In this document: piece after piece, positions 1 to 8,748 of the stretch | Layout of the letters: the number at the start of each line of letters is the position of its first letter | Numbering within the stretch: position 1 is the stretch's first letter | Assembly (NCBI RefSeq): GCF_004570875.1 | Contig: NZ_SPQK01000011.1 | Location: forward strand, 85,000-148,999 | Direction: 5' to 3' | DNA: 64,000 nucleotides | Origin: Blastococcus sp. CT_GayMR16 | GTDB taxonomy: Bacteria > Actinomycetota > Actinomycetes > Mycobacteriales > Geodermatophilaceae | Position numbers and translations under genes: made by a program | Notes under the pieces: generated by a model | Seen by the model: only the letters and a program-made list of their open reading frames with translations | Database searches by the model: none | Told to the model about the DNA's origin: nothing

Positions 1-207
1 TGAAGCGTGATGGGGGAGGAGTACCCGGGGGTCCATCGGCTCGGCATGTCAGGTCAACGACCGTCGGGTCTCGAAGTGACGTCCCATTGCACTTCCTTCA
101 CATCAGTCCCAACCGTCACATTTGACGGGTCCGTGTCGTCCGCTGTCATGCCCGATATGGGGCAGATGAACCGCCGGAACGGGGCGCTGCGAAGGATGCG
201 TGTGACC

Positions 208-855
208 ATGGGAGCTGTGAGCACCCCGGCACGGCGTCCCGAGGACGCCGCGGGGGACGCCGACGTCCTCCGACGCATCCGTGCGGGCGACCCGAGCGCG
301 ATCGACGACCTCTACGAGCGGTTCCGCCGTCCGGCCTTCGCGTTGGCCCGGCGGATCCTGGCGGACGACGTGCTGGCGGAGGACGTCCTGCAGGAGGTCT
401 TCCTCAGCGTCTGGCGCGATCCGTCGGCCTACGAGCGCGGCAAGGGCAGCGTCGCGTCGTGGCTGCTGGCCGTCGTCCACCACAAGGCCGTCGACGCCGT
501 CCGCCGTGAGGAATCCCAGCGCCGGCGCCGGGCACTGGCCGAGGAGGAGTTGATCCTCGACGAGCCGGTCGCTGCTCGTGACGTCGAGGACGACGTGTGG
601 ACCCGCATGGTCTCCCAGAAGGTCCGGACGGCCCTTGGCGAGCTGTCGCCACCACAGCGGGAGGCACTGACGTTGGCGTACTACGGGGGATACACGCAGC
701 GCGAGGTGGCGGCACTGACCGGCGCCCCCCTCGGCACCGTGAAGACCCGGATGCTGTCCGGCATGCGCCGGCTGAAGCAGGAACTCGGCGACGCGGTCGC
801 CGACATGACCGGCGGCGCACTCGGCGCCGCCTCGGCTCCGGAGGCCGGACGATGA
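208..855 (+). CDS. ECF RNA polymerase sigma factor (SigK/RskA-type pair)
   Basis: Extracytoplasmic-function sigma factor that would direct RNA polymerase to a small stress regulon. Region 2 (DLYERF... LARRIL... AEDVLQEVFLSVWRD) lies near residues 25-75 and the region 4 helix-turn-helix (LSPPQREALTLAYYGGYTQ, then GTVKTRM) near residues 145-190. I start at ATG 208, with GAAGGA about 11 bases upstream; GTG 217 and an ATG at 196 are alternatives, and the open frame runs back to base 7 without sigma-like sequence. The stop overlaps the anti-sigma start (ATGA), so the two products are probably made in a fixed ratio. The inducing signal cannot be read from the sequence. Confidence 0.9.
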   Translation: MGAVSTPARRPEDAAGDADVLRRIRAGDPSAIDDLYERFRRPAFALARRILADDVLAEDVLQEVFLSVWRDPSAYERGKGSVASWLLAVVHHKAVDAVRREESQRRRRALAEEELILDEPVAARDVEDDVWTRMVSQKVRTALGELSPPQREALTLAYYGGYTQREVAALTGAPLGTVKTRMLSGMRRLKQELGDAVADMTGGALGAASAPEAGR

Positions 856-1658
856 ACGCCGACCACGCCCGGTACGACGAACTCGCCGTCGGCTGGGCCC
901 TGCACGCCCTCGAGCCCGAGGACGAGTCGTCGTTCACCGCTCACCTGTCCGGCTGCGAGCGCTGCGCGCGGACCGTCGCCGAGACCGAAGAGGTCATGGG
1001 CGCCATGGCCACCGACCTGCCCCAGCCCGAACCCTCCGAGGGCCTGCGCCACCGCATCCGTGCCGCCGTCGAGCAGACCGAGCAGGTGCCGGAACCGGCT
1101 GCCCCGTCCGTGGCACCCGTGGTGCGGCCGATCGCGATCGCCCCGGAACCGCGGCGGGAGGTCGACCACCGCTCGCGCTGGCGCCGCGCGCTGCCGGCCG
1201 GGCTGGTCGCGGCAGGCATCGCCGCCATCCTGGCCATGGGTCTGTGGAACGTCGTCCTCACCTCCGACCGGCAGGAACTGCAGGCGACCGTCGCGGAGCA
1301 GAGCGCGGTCATGAACGGCCTGCTGGCCCCCGGGCAGGCGACCATCGCCCCCCTCGAGCACGACGGGCTCTCGGTGGCGACCGTGGTGGCCCGCGGGGAC
1401 GAGGTGCAGGTGCTCACGCACGGCCTGTCGGTCAACGATGCCGACTCGACCAGCTACGTGCTCTGGGGCATGGGTGGTCAGACGGCACAGCCGCTCGGGA
1501 CGTTCGACGTCACCTCCGCACAGATGGCCCTCACAACCGTAGGCTCCGGGCTGACCGGCTTCGATCAGTTCGCCACCTACGGAATCAGCCTCGAACCCGG
1601 TCAGGAGGCTCCGTCGTTGCCGACGGAGGTCGTCGCGACCGGGCAGGTGACCAGCTGA
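852..1658 (+). CDS. Zinc-type anti-sigma factor (RskA-like), single-pass membrane protein
   Basis: Membrane anti-sigma factor expected to hold the upstream ECF factor inactive. The N-terminal cytoplasmic part carries the zinc anti-sigma HxxxCxxC motif (AHLSGCERC, about residues 35-43). A Pro-rich linker leads to one transmembrane helix at about residues 117-137 (LVAAGIAAILAMGLWNVVL). The extracytoplasmic domain of about 130 residues resembles the RskA C-terminal domain. Family knowledge suggests release by regulated proteolysis. The ATG overlaps the sigma stop by 4 bases. No site-1 protease gene is adjacent. Confidence 0.88.
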   Translation: MNADHARYDELAVGWALHALEPEDESSFTAHLSGCERCARTVAETEEVMGAMATDLPQPEPSEGLRHRIRAAVEQTEQVPEPAAPSVAPVVRPIAIAPEPRREVDHRSRWRRALPAGLVAAGIAAILAMGLWNVVLTSDRQELQATVAEQSAVMNGLLAPGQATIAPLEHDGLSVATVVARGDEVQVLTHGLSVNDADSTSYVLWGMGGQTAQPLGTFDVTSAQMALTTVGSGLTGFDQFATYGISLEPGQEAPSLPTEVVATGQVTS

Positions 1659-2143
1659 GCGAACAGGAGACCGTCGCAGCGCCGGAACGCCGGCCGCAGC
1701 GGGAGACGCACGACGAGCGGCTCGCCCGCTACGACGCCGACGATTCGCACAGCCTGCGCGAACGGATCGCCGAGACCAGGTGGCGTCGCCGGATCGCCGC
1801 GCGCCGGTCGATCAACCACCCCTACCGGATCGCGGTGGGTGTCGTCGGTGGGCTGATCGTCGCGGTGGGTCTGGCGGCGATCCCGCTGCCGGGACCGGGC
1901 TGGCTGATCGTGATCGCCGGCCTCTTCGTCCTGGCGACGGAGTTCCTCTGGGCCGAGCGGCTGCTGGAGTTCACCAAGAAGCACGTGAAGCGCTGGACGG
2001 ACTGGGTCACCGACCAGCCGGTGTGGGTGCGACTGGTGATCGCCGTGGCCACGGCGGCCTTCGTCTACGGCGTCGTCGTCGTCACCCTGCACGTGACGGG
2101 TGTCCCCGACTGGGTGCCGGGGTGGGTGCCGCTCTGGCGGTGA
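1655..2143 (+). CDS. TIGR02611-like two-helix membrane protein, probable CTG start
   Basis: Conserved actinobacterial membrane protein of unknown function, about 162 residues. An Arg-rich N-terminal segment (residues 1-50) precedes a long hydrophobic hairpin with a PLPGPGW turn (about residues 60-95), an amphipathic WAERLLEFTKKHVKRW segment and a last helix (VRLVIAVATAAFVYGVVVV). The frame contains no ATG at all, and no GTG until inside the first membrane helix. The only start giving a complete protein is CTG 1655, which overlaps the anti-sigma stop as CTGA and has AGGTGA four bases upstream. The call to TIGR02611 rests on the PLPGPGW hairpin and size. Confidence 0.75.
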   Translation: MSEQETVAAPERRPQRETHDERLARYDADDSHSLRERIAETRWRRRIAARRSINHPYRIAVGVVGGLIVAVGLAAIPLPGPGWLIVIAGLFVLATEFLWAERLLEFTKKHVKRWTDWVTDQPVWVRLVIAVATAAFVYGVVVVTLHVTGVPDWVPGWVPLWR

Positions 2144-2185
2144 CCGTCTGGCACAATCGGATGCGCATTCACCAATAACTGCACC

Positions 2186-2257
2186 GGGCGATTGGCTCAG
2201 CGGTAGAGCGCTTCGTTCACACCGAAGAGGTCACTGGTTCGATCCCAGTATCGCCCA
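2186..2257 (+). tRNA. tRNA-Val, anticodon CAC
   Basis: Full cloverleaf. The acceptor stem GGGCGAT (2186-2192) pairs with ATCGCCC (2250-2256), the D stem GCTC pairs with GAGC, and the anticodon stem CTTCG pairs with CGAAG around loop TTCACAC with anticodon CAC at 2218-2220. The T stem ACTGG pairs with CCAGT around TTCGATC. The discriminator is A2257. CCA is not encoded. It reads the valine codon GTG, which is heavily used in this genome. Confidence 0.97.
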
Positions 2258-2265
2258 CAGTTGTC

Positions 2266-2302
2266 GAACCCCAGGTCAGCCCGAGCGGCTGACCTGGGGT
2301 TC
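2266..2302 (+). terminator. Intrinsic-type hairpin after tRNA-Val
   Basis: A 15-bp perfect stem (GAACCCCAGGTCAGC at 2266-2280 and its complement at 2288-2302) with a 7-base loop begins nine bases after the tRNA. The U-tract is poor (TTCATCCGTTT follows), as is common in GC-rich actinomycetes. It would end the tRNA transcript and insulate the HNH gene. Confidence 0.8.
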
Positions 2303-2323
2303 ATCCGTTTCCGGAGCGGTGCC

Positions 2324-2752
2324 GTGCGCGACCGCCGGCGGAAGCGGACGATCGTGGTGATGGCACTGGATCGCGCGGCCCGGCTCCGGGTCGCGCTCGA
2401 GCGCGACGGCGGCACCTGCATCTGGTGCGGGCGCGCCTTCACCGCCCAGATCACTCCCTCGACCGAGCACGTCGTCCCGCGGGTCAAGGGCGGGCCGTCG
2501 TGGCCGGAGAACGAGGTGGCGGCCTGCCGGCGGTGCAACGCCGACCGCGGGCACCGCGGCCCCGTCGAGTGGCTGGAGGAGTGCGAGCGCCGGGGCTGGG
2601 AACCCGACGGGGCGCGGCTGGTCCGTGCACTGACCCAGCTGGTGGACGCGATCGCCCGCGAGGGCGGCCAGCGGCGTGCCCGCCCCTACGTGGACGCCCA
2701 GCTGCGCCGCCTCCGGCGCCGGGCCGCGCCCCGGGGCGCAGGGCTGGCATAG
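2324..2752 (+). CDS. HNH endonuclease domain protein
   Basis: Small HNH nuclease of about 142 residues. Two zinc-knuckle pairs flank the active-site strand: CIWCGRAF (about residues 30-37), then TEHVVPRVKGG (the EHV/P block that replaces the first His of HNH) and AACRRCNADRGHRG. The C-terminal 50 residues are Arg-rich and helical. I start at GTG 2324 because GGAG sits seven bases upstream; ATG 2360 is the alternative and loses 12 basic residues. It stands alone after the tRNA terminator with no methylase, transposase or phage gene beside it, so it is probably a housekeeping orphan HNH protein, not a restriction enzyme. Confidence 0.85.
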   Translation: MRDRRRKRTIVVMALDRAARLRVALERDGGTCIWCGRAFTAQITPSTEHVVPRVKGGPSWPENEVAACRRCNADRGHRGPVEWLEECERRGWEPDGARLVRALTQLVDAIAREGGQRRARPYVDAQLRRLRRRAAPRGAGLA

Positions 2753-2786
2753 CGTCGCCGGCGTGGCACAGCAGGAGGACCGCGTC

Positions 2787-3311
2787 GTGGGCCGCGTCGA
2801 GCAGATCTGGGTGTATCCGGTGCGCTCCCTCGCCGGCACCGCGGTGACCGATGCCGAGGTGACCGGACACGGCCTGGCGGGCGACCGGGCGTGGACCGTC
2901 CTCGGGGACGACGACCGCGTCCTGCGTGCCAAGGACGAGCCGGGAATCGCCGACGTCCCCGGCACCGGCGACCCGGGGGTGGACGCCGGCTCGCTCGCGG
3001 CGGTGCTCGGTCGCGCCGTCCGCCTGGTGCCGACGCCCGAGGAGGCGACCGTGGCACCCGTCCACCTCGTCTCCCGGGGCGCGATCGAGCGGGCGGCCCA
3101 GGGCGAGGTGCCGGAGGGTTGCTCGGCGGACGACCCGCGGGCGAACCTGGTCCTGACCCTCGACGGTGACGAGCGCACCTGGGTCGGCCGTGAGCTCCGG
3201 GTGGGGGAGGCCGTCCTGGAGGTCACCCGGACGCCGAAGCACTGCCTCGGCGTCTACGCCGACGTCCGGCGGGCCGGCCGGATCAGCGTCGGGGACCCGG
3301 TTCTGCTCTAA
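2787..3311 (+). CDS. MOSC domain protein
   Basis: MOSC-family protein (174 residues), related to the C-terminal domain of molybdenum cofactor sulfurase, YiiM and mARC. The start of a beta-strand-rich fold is visible as VEQIWVYPVRSLAG, followed by GLAGDRAWTV, which is typical of the MOSC_N/MOSC boundary. The family's conserved cysteine is in TPKHCLGVYADV near the end. GTG 2787 is chosen because AGGAGG lies eight bases upstream; GTG 2763 would add eight residues. It probably binds a sulfur or pterin-molybdenum ligand, but the reaction is not predictable. No molybdopterin genes are nearby. Confidence 0.85.
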   Translation: MGRVEQIWVYPVRSLAGTAVTDAEVTGHGLAGDRAWTVLGDDDRVLRAKDEPGIADVPGTGDPGVDAGSLAAVLGRAVRLVPTPEEATVAPVHLVSRGAIERAAQGEVPEGCSADDPRANLVLTLDGDERTWVGRELRVGEAVLEVTRTPKHCLGVYADVRRAGRISVGDPVLL

Positions 3312-3320
3312 CCTGCCGCC

Positions 3321-4413
3321 GTGCCGAGCAGCCGAGCCGCGCTGCCGGGGCTCCTGCTCCTCCTGGCCGCCTGCAGGCCCGCCTCCCCGGCCGCGGCGCC
3401 CGCGCCGTCCTCGACCGCGGCAGCTCCGCAGAGCTTCACGCTGGTCGCGACCGGACGTCCTGATCCACCAGAACCGGGCGCTCACCGCCGGGGCCCTCCA
3501 GGACGACGGCACCTACGACTTCTCCGGCGTCCTCGCTCCCGTCGCCCCGCTGATCGAGGCTGCCGATCTCGCGATCTGCCACCTGGAGACGCCCGTCGCG
3601 CCGCCCGGCGGTCCGTACCGCGGCTACCCGAGCTTCGCCGTCCAGCCCGAGATCCTCGACGCCCTTGCCGGAGCCGGCTACGACCTCTGCTCGACCGCCT
3701 CCAACCACTCCCTGGACGACGGCGCCGACGGCCTGGCCCGCACCCTCGACGTGCTCGACGCGGCGAGGATCGCGCACTCCGGCACCTACCGGACGGAAAC
3801 CGAGAGCGTCGAACCGACGATCGTCGACGCCGGAGGCGTGCGGGTCGGGCACGTCGCGGGCACCTACGCCCTCAACGGCGGTGGACCCCCGGCCGGCCGG
3901 GAGTGGTCGGTCGAGGTGGCGGCGGTGCCGGACGTCACCGGGATGCTGGCGGCCGCGGCTCGGGCGCGGGCTGCGGGGGCGCAGGTCGTCGTCGCGAGCC
4001 TGCACTGCTGCCTGGAGTACGACAACGACCCGACCGAGGCGCAGGTCGCCGCCGTCCGCGCGCTGCTCGCCTCCCCGGACGTCGATCTCGTGCTCGGCCA
4101 CCACGCGCACGTCGTGCAGCCGTACGAGCAGGTCGCGGGGGAGTGGGCCGCCTACGGGCTCGGCAACTCGATCGCCGAGCATGCGACCCGCGGCTATCCG
4201 ACCGAGGACTCGGTGATGGCCCGCTTCACCTTCACCCGCGGGGCGGAGGGCCGGTTCACCGTCACGCGCGCGGAGGCGGTCCCGCTGCAGATCGTCGTCG
4301 GGGGTGACGACGTGACGGTCCGACCGGCCGACGAGGCGAACTTCGACCGGGTCGCCGACGTGCTCGCGCGGAGGGGCGCCACAGCGGCGGGGCTGGATAT
4401 CGTCCAGGGCTGA
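3321..4413 (+). pseudogene. CapA-family lipoprotein, broken by a frameshift
   Basis: A CapA/PgsA-like metallophosphatase-fold lipoprotein split over two frames. The N-terminal frame (from GTG 3321) has a lipoprotein signal with lipobox LAAC (Cys18) and runs to SFTLVATG. The family's next motif, DVLIHQ, follows at once in the next frame and continues through TPVAPPG, SNHSLDDG, GTYALNGG, LHCCLEYDND and GHHAHVVQPYE to a TGA at 4411-4413. Two bases appear missing at about 3453-3454 (ACCGGACGTC where ACCGGNGACGTC is expected). Everything else is intact, so this is either a recent lesion or a sequencing error. An intact protein would be about 364 residues, exported and lipid-anchored. Confidence 0.85.
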
Positions 4414-4481
4414 GCCGGAGCCGCGCACTAGTCTCGGGGGGCCTGCCCAGCCCGTGTTCCACAGACCTTCCAGGAGTTCCT

Positions 4482-6533
4482 GTGTCCGCCCCGCCCTCTC
4501 CGACCGCCGTCCTCCCGATCCGGGTTCCGGCCGGATCGACGGCGATGCAGGCGCTCAAGGAGGCCGGGATCCCGCTGAAGGGGCCCGACGGCGCCGTCGT
4601 CGTCCGGGACGTCGCCTCCGGTGACCTCAAGGACCTGAACTGGGCTCCGGACGCCGACGCGCAGGTCGAGCCGGTGCCGGCCGCCAGCGCCGACGGACGC
4701 GCGGTGATCCGGCACTCGACCGCGCACGTGCTGGCCCAGGCCGTGCAGGAGTTGTTCCCCGGCACGAAGCTCGGCATCGGCCCGCCCGTCGAGAACGGCT
4801 TCTACTACGACTTCGACCCGGAGCGGCCCTTCACCCCCGAGGACCTCACCGCGATCGAGAAGAAGATGCAGGAGATCGTCCGCGCGGGACAGAACTTCGC
4901 CCGACGCGAGATCAGTGACGCCGACGCGAAGGACGAGCTGGCGCACGAGCCGTACAAGCTGGAGCTGATCGGCCTCAAGGGCGGCGCCAGCGGGGACGGC
5001 GGAGCCGACGAGGGCGTTTCAGTGGAGGTCGGCGGCGCGCAGCTGACCATGTACGACAACCTCGACGCCCGCACCGGTGACCTGGTCTGGACCGACCTCT
5101 GCCGCGGCCCGCACCTGCCGCGCACCAGCACGATCCCGGCGTTCTCCCTCACCCGGAGTGCGGCCGCCTACTGGCGGGGCAGCGAGAAGAACCCCCAGCT
5201 GCAGCGCATCTACGGCACCGCCTGGGAGAGCAAGGACGCGCACAAGGCCTACCTGGAGCAGCTGGCCGAAGCCGAGCGGCGTGACCACCGCCGCCTCGGC
5301 GCCGAGCTCGACCTCTTCAGCTTCCCCGACGAGATCGGCTCCGGCCTGGCCGTCTTCCACCCCAAGGGCGGGGTGGTCAAGCGGGAGATGGAGGACTACG
5401 TCCGCGCCCGGCACATCCAGGAGGGCTTCGACTACGTCGGCACGCCGCACATCACCAAGGCCGGCCTGTTCGAGACCTCGGGGCACCTGCCGTACTACGA
5501 GGACACCATGTTCCCGGCCATGGACCTGGAGAACGCGAAGTACTACCTCAAGGCCATGAACTGCCCGATGCACAACCTGATCTTCCAGTCGCGCGGGCGG
5601 TCCTACCGCGAGCTGCCGCTGCGCTTCTTCGAGTTCGGGTCCGTCTACCGGTACGAGAAGTCCGGCGTCGTCCACGGCCTCACCCGCGTGCGGGGACTCA
5701 CCCAGGACGACTCGCACAGCTACGTCACCCCGGAGCAGGCGCCGGGGGAGATCCGCCACCTGCTCGCGTTCGTGCTCGGGCTGCTCCGCGACTTCGGCCT
5801 CGACGACTACTACCTGGAGCTGTCCACCCGCGGCGACGACCCGGAGAAGGCAGCCAAGTTCATCGGGTCGGAAGAGGAGTGGGTGGTCGCCACGAAGGTG
5901 CTGGAGGACGCGGCCAAGGAGACCGGCCTCGAGCTCGTGCCCGACCCCGGCGGCGCGGCGTTCTACGGGCCGAAGATCTCCGTGCAGGCCCGTGACGCGA
6001 TCGGTCGCACCTGGCAGATGTCGACCATCCAGTACGACTTCAACCAGCCCGCCCGGTTCGGCCTGGAGTACACCTCCGCCGACGGCGGCCGCGCGCAGCC
6101 GGTGATGATCCACTCGGCGAAGTTCGGGTCCATCGAGCGGTTCTTCGGCGTCCTCACCGAGCACTACGCGGGCGCCTTCCCGGCCTGGCTGGCCCCCGTG
6201 CAGGTCGTCGGCATCCCGATCACCGACGAGCAGGTGCCCTACCTGACCGACGTCGCCCTGCTGCTGCGGGAGAAGGGCATCCGGGTCGAGATCGACGACT
6301 CCGACGACCGGATGCAGAAGAAGATCCGCAACAGCAGCAAGCAGAAGATCCCGTTCGTCCTCCTCGCCGGGGCCACCGACGCCGAGGCCGGCGCGGTCTC
6401 CTTCCGCTACCGGGACGGCTCCCAGCGCAACGGCGTCCCGGTCGCGGACGCCGTCGCCCAGATCGCCGAGTGGGTGGCCGCCCGGCACAACGTCGACCCC
6501 TCGGCCGAGGGTGAGCAGGCGGCCGCCGGATGA
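4482..6533 (+). CDS. thrS: Threonyl-tRNA synthetase
   Basis: Charges tRNA-Thr with threonine (class II synthetase, 683 residues). In order: TGS domain (residues 1-75), editing domain with the [16 protein letters not shown] motif (HxxxH zinc/editing site, about 77-92) and a Cys-His pair in [11 protein letters not shown], then the catalytic core with MNCPMHN (about 359-365), motif 2 FRYE-like SVYRYEKSG, and [11 protein letters not shown]. The C-terminal anticodon-binding domain includes [15 protein letters not shown] 4482 has CAGGAG six bases upstream. It leads the PIM operon, as in Mycobacterium, and overlaps the next gene by ATGA. No T-box leader was seen in the 68-base upstream gap. Confidence 0.98.
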   Translation: MSAPPSPTAVLPIRVPAGSTAMQALKEAGIPLKGPDGAVVVRDVASGDLKDLNWAPDADAQVEPVPAASADGRAVIRHSTAHVLAQAVQELFPGTKLGIGPPVENGFYYDFDPERPFTPEDLTAIEKKMQEIVRAGQNFARREISDADAKDELAHEPYKLELIGLKGGASGDGGADEGVSVEVGGAQLTMYDNLDARTGDLVWTDLCRGPHLPRTSTIPAFSLTRSAAAYWRGSEKNPQLQRIYGTAWESKDAHKAYLEQLAEAERRDHRRLGAELDLFSFPDEIGSGLAVFHPKGGVVKREMEDYVRARHIQEGFDYVGTPHITKAGLFETSGHLPYYEDTMFPAMDLENAKYYLKAMNCPMHNLIFQSRGRSYRELPLRFFEFGSVYRYEKSGVVHGLTRVRGLTQDDSHSYVTPEQAPGEIRHLLAFVLGLLRDFGLDDYYLELSTRGDDPEKAAKFIGSEEEWVVATKVLEDAAKETGLELVPDPGGAAFYGPKISVQARDAIGRTWQMSTIQYDFNQPARFGLEYTSADGGRAQPVMIHSAKFGSIERFFGVLTEHYAGAFPAWLAPVQVVGIPITDEQVPYLTDVALLLREKGIRVEIDDSDDRMQKKIRNSSKQKIPFVLLAGATDAEAGAVSFRYRDGSQRNGVPVADAVAQIAEWVAARHNVDPSAEGEQAAAG

Positions 6534-7162
6534 GCGACGGGCGGGCGGGGAACGAGACCGCGTACCGCGTCGCCGTCCCCTCCGACGACGGCGGCCCCGC
6601 TGTGACTCAGGCCCCCGGGCAGGCCTTCGAGCACCTCTGGACGCCGTACCGGATGGCCTACATCCGCGGGGAGGGCAAGCCCACGGGCGCACACGACTGC
6701 CCGTTCTGCGTCATCCCGACGATGAGCGACGAGGACGGACTGATCGTGGCCCGGGGGACGACGGTCTTCGCCGTCCTCAACCTGTACCCGTACAACGCCG
6801 GCCACCTGATGCTCGTCCCGTACCGGCACGTTCCCGACTACACCGACCTCACCCTCGACGAGGTCGCCGAGCTCGGCGCCTATACCCAGACGGCGATGCG
6901 GACCGTCCGCTCGGTCAGCGGCGCGCACGGCTTCAACATCGGCATGAACCAGGGCTCGGTCGCCGGGGCCGGAATCGCCGACCACCTGCACCAGCACGCC
7001 GTGCCGCGCTGGGGCGGGGACACCAACTTCATGCCGGTCATCGGGCTCACCCGGGTGCTCCCGCAGGTCCTCAGCGAGACGCGGGCGCTGCTCGCGGACG
7101 CGTGGGCGGCGGCCGCGGTCCCGGCGTCCTCTGCCCGCCCCGGCACCCCGACGGAGGCCTGA
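6530..7162 (+). CDS. HIT-family nucleotide hydrolase/transferase
   Basis: Histidine-triad protein of 210 residues, orthologous by position to mycobacterial Rv2613c, which is a diadenosine tetraphosphate phosphorylase. The zinc-like knuckle HDCPFCVIP lies near residues 60-68. The triad His-x-His-x-His is in [12 protein letters not shown] (about 150-161), and the [10 protein letters not shown] strand is typical of the family. Residues 1-25 look disordered. It overlaps thrS by four bases and abuts pgsA, so it is co-transcribed with phosphatidylinositol synthesis genes. Its substrate here is inferred, not shown. Confidence 0.92.
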   Translation: MSDGRAGNETAYRVAVPSDDGGPAVTQAPGQAFEHLWTPYRMAYIRGEGKPTGAHDCPFCVIPTMSDEDGLIVARGTTVFAVLNLYPYNAGHLMLVPYRHVPDYTDLTLDEVAELGAYTQTAMRTVRSVSGAHGFNIGMNQGSVAGAGIADHLHQHAVPRWGGDTNFMPVIGLTRVLPQVLSETRALLADAWAAAAVPASSARPGTPTEA

Positions 7163-7795
7163 GTGCTCGGCGTCAACGCCCGACCGGTCGTGGCCAAGGT
7201 CGTCGCACCCGTCGTCGGGGGACTGGCCCGCGCCGGGGTCACGCCCGACATGGTCACCATCACGGGCACGGTCGGCGCCGTCGCCGGCGCCGTCGCCCTG
7301 TTCGGCACCGGGCACCTGTTCTGGGGCACCGTCGCCGTCACCTTCTGCGTCCTCCTCGACCTCCTGGACGGCGCCCTCGCCCGGGCCCGCGGGGGCGGGT
7401 CGGTGTTCGGTGCAGTGCTCGACTCCACCGGCGACCGCGCGGCCGACGCGGCCATCTTCGCCTCGCTGGCCTGGTGGTTCTCCGGCGGCGGCGACAACCG
7501 GCTGCTCGTCCTGCTGGCGCTGATCTGCCTGGTGCTGGGGGTGCTCACCTCCTACATCAAGGCGCGGGCCGAGGGCGTGGGCCTGTCCTGCGACGTCGGC
7601 GTCGTCGAGCGGACCGAGCGGCTGCTGCTGGTGCTGTTCGGCACCGGGCTGGCCGGGCTCGGGCTGCCCTACGCGCTGCACGTCGCGCTATGGGTCCTCC
7701 TCGTGGGCAGCGCCGTCACGGTGGGCCAACGCATCGTCGCCGTCCGCCGATCCGCGGCCGGCGCCCCGCTGGCCGCCCCGCCCGCAGCGCCGTGA
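7163..7795 (+). CDS. pgsA: CDP-alcohol phosphatidyltransferase (phosphatidylinositol phosphate synthase)
   Basis: Integral membrane enzyme that joins CDP-diacylglycerol to an alcohol phosphate, in this operon context inositol 1-phosphate, giving PI phosphate. The full family signature is present: DG..AR, eight residues, G...D...D (LLDGALARARGG, then GAVLDSTGDRAAD, about residues 71-98). Six hydrophobic helices cover its 210 residues. GTG 7163 directly follows the HIT stop, with ACGGAGG upstream. Its stop overlaps the acyltransferase start (GTGA). The inositol specificity is inferred from the pimA neighbourhood. Confidence 0.93.
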   Translation: MLGVNARPVVAKVVAPVVGGLARAGVTPDMVTITGTVGAVAGAVALFGTGHLFWGTVAVTFCVLLDLLDGALARARGGGSVFGAVLDSTGDRAADAAIFASLAWWFSGGGDNRLLVLLALICLVLGVLTSYIKARAEGVGLSCDVGVVERTERLLLVLFGTGLAGLGLPYALHVALWVLLVGSAVTVGQRIVAVRRSAAGAPLAAPPAAP

Positions 7796-8748
7796 CCGGG
7801 ACCCTCCGGGCCCGGCTCACGGCCGGGGCCACCGACGCCGGCTTCGCGGCGGGGTGGCACGCCGTGCGCATGCTGCCCGAGCCCGCGGCCCGCGGAGCCT
7901 TCGACCGGGCCGGTCGCTGGGCGGCCGGCCGCGACGGCAAGGGCACCCGGCAGCTCCGGGCCAACCTGCGGGTCGTCACCGGCGGTGCGCTGTCCGAGCC
8001 GGAGCTGGCCGAGCTGACGACCCGCGGCCTGCGCTCCTACGCCCGGTACTGGCAGGAGGCCTTCCGGCTGCCCACGCTGAGCAGCCAGCGGATCGTCACC
8101 GGCACCGAGGTGATCGGGCTCGAGCACGTCCAGAAGGCACGCGACAGCGGGCGCGGCCTGGTGATGGTGCTGCCGCACAGCGGCAACTGGGACGCCGCCG
8201 GCGTCTGGTTCATCGACTTCCTCGGCGGGCCGTTCATGACCGTCGCCGAGCGCCTCAAGCCCGAGTCGCTCTACCGGCGCTTCCTCGACTACCGGGAATC
8301 GCTGGGCTTCCGGGTCGTCCCGCTCACCGGCGGCCGGCGGCCGAGCACCGACGTGCTCCGCGACTGGCTGAGCGAGGGTGGCGTCACCTGCCTGCTCGTC
8401 GACCGCAACCTCGGCAGCGGCGGGGTACCGGTGGACTTCTTCGGCCGGCCGGCGACGATGCCCGGCGGCGCGGCGCTGCTGGCCTCCCAGACCGGGGCCG
8501 CGCTGATCCCGACCGTCTGCCAGTTCACCGAGCGGGGATGGCGGCTGATCTTCTCCCCGGAGATCCCCGTCGACGGGCCCGGCCGGCTCAAGGACCGGGT
8601 GGGCGGCGCGATGCAGTCGGTCGCCGACGCCTTCGTCGACGGGATCGCCCGGCAGCCCGAGGACTGGCACATGCTCGGCCGGATCTGGCCCGACGTCGCT
8701 GCCGATCCTCCCGCCTCCGGTCCCCGGGCAGATTCCGCGAGGTCCTGA
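7792..8748 (+). CDS. Phosphatidylinositol mannoside acyltransferase (LPLAT family)
   Basis: Lysophospholipid acyltransferase-fold enzyme (318 residues) matching mycobacterial PatA (Rv2611c) in fold, size and position. It would acylate a mannose of PIM at the inner membrane face. The HxxxxD catalytic motif is PHSGNWD (about residues 125-131). Further family blocks are ERLKPESLYRRF, LVDRNLGSGGVPVDFFG and a GGAALLASQTGAALIP stretch. An amphipathic N-terminal region probably contacts the membrane. The start GTG 7792 overlaps pgsA and the stop overlaps pimA (TGATG). Confidence 0.93.
   Translation: MTGTLRARLTAGATDAGFAAGWHAVRMLPEPAARGAFDRAGRWAAGRDGKGTRQLRANLRVVTGGALSEPELAELTTRGLRSYARYWQEAFRLPTLSSQRIVTGTEVIGLEHVQKARDSGRGLVMVLPHSGNWDAAGVWFIDFLGGPFMTVAERLKPESLYRRFLDYRESLGFRVVPLTGGRRPSTDVLRDWLSEGGVTCLLVDRNLGSGGVPVDFFGRPATMPGGAALLASQTGAALIPTVCQFTERGWRLIFSPEIPVDGPGRLKDRVGGAMQSVADAFVDGIARQPEDWHMLGRIWPDVAADPPASGPRADSARS

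Noticed and set aside
2324..2752. HNH gene as part of a mobile element beside the tRNA
   Set aside because: There is no duplicated tRNA 3' end, integrase or atypical composition; a terminator separates the two.
4414..4481. T-box leader for thrS
   Set aside because: Too short, and no T-box sequence (TGGNACCGCG) is present here or ahead of hisS, aspS or alaS.
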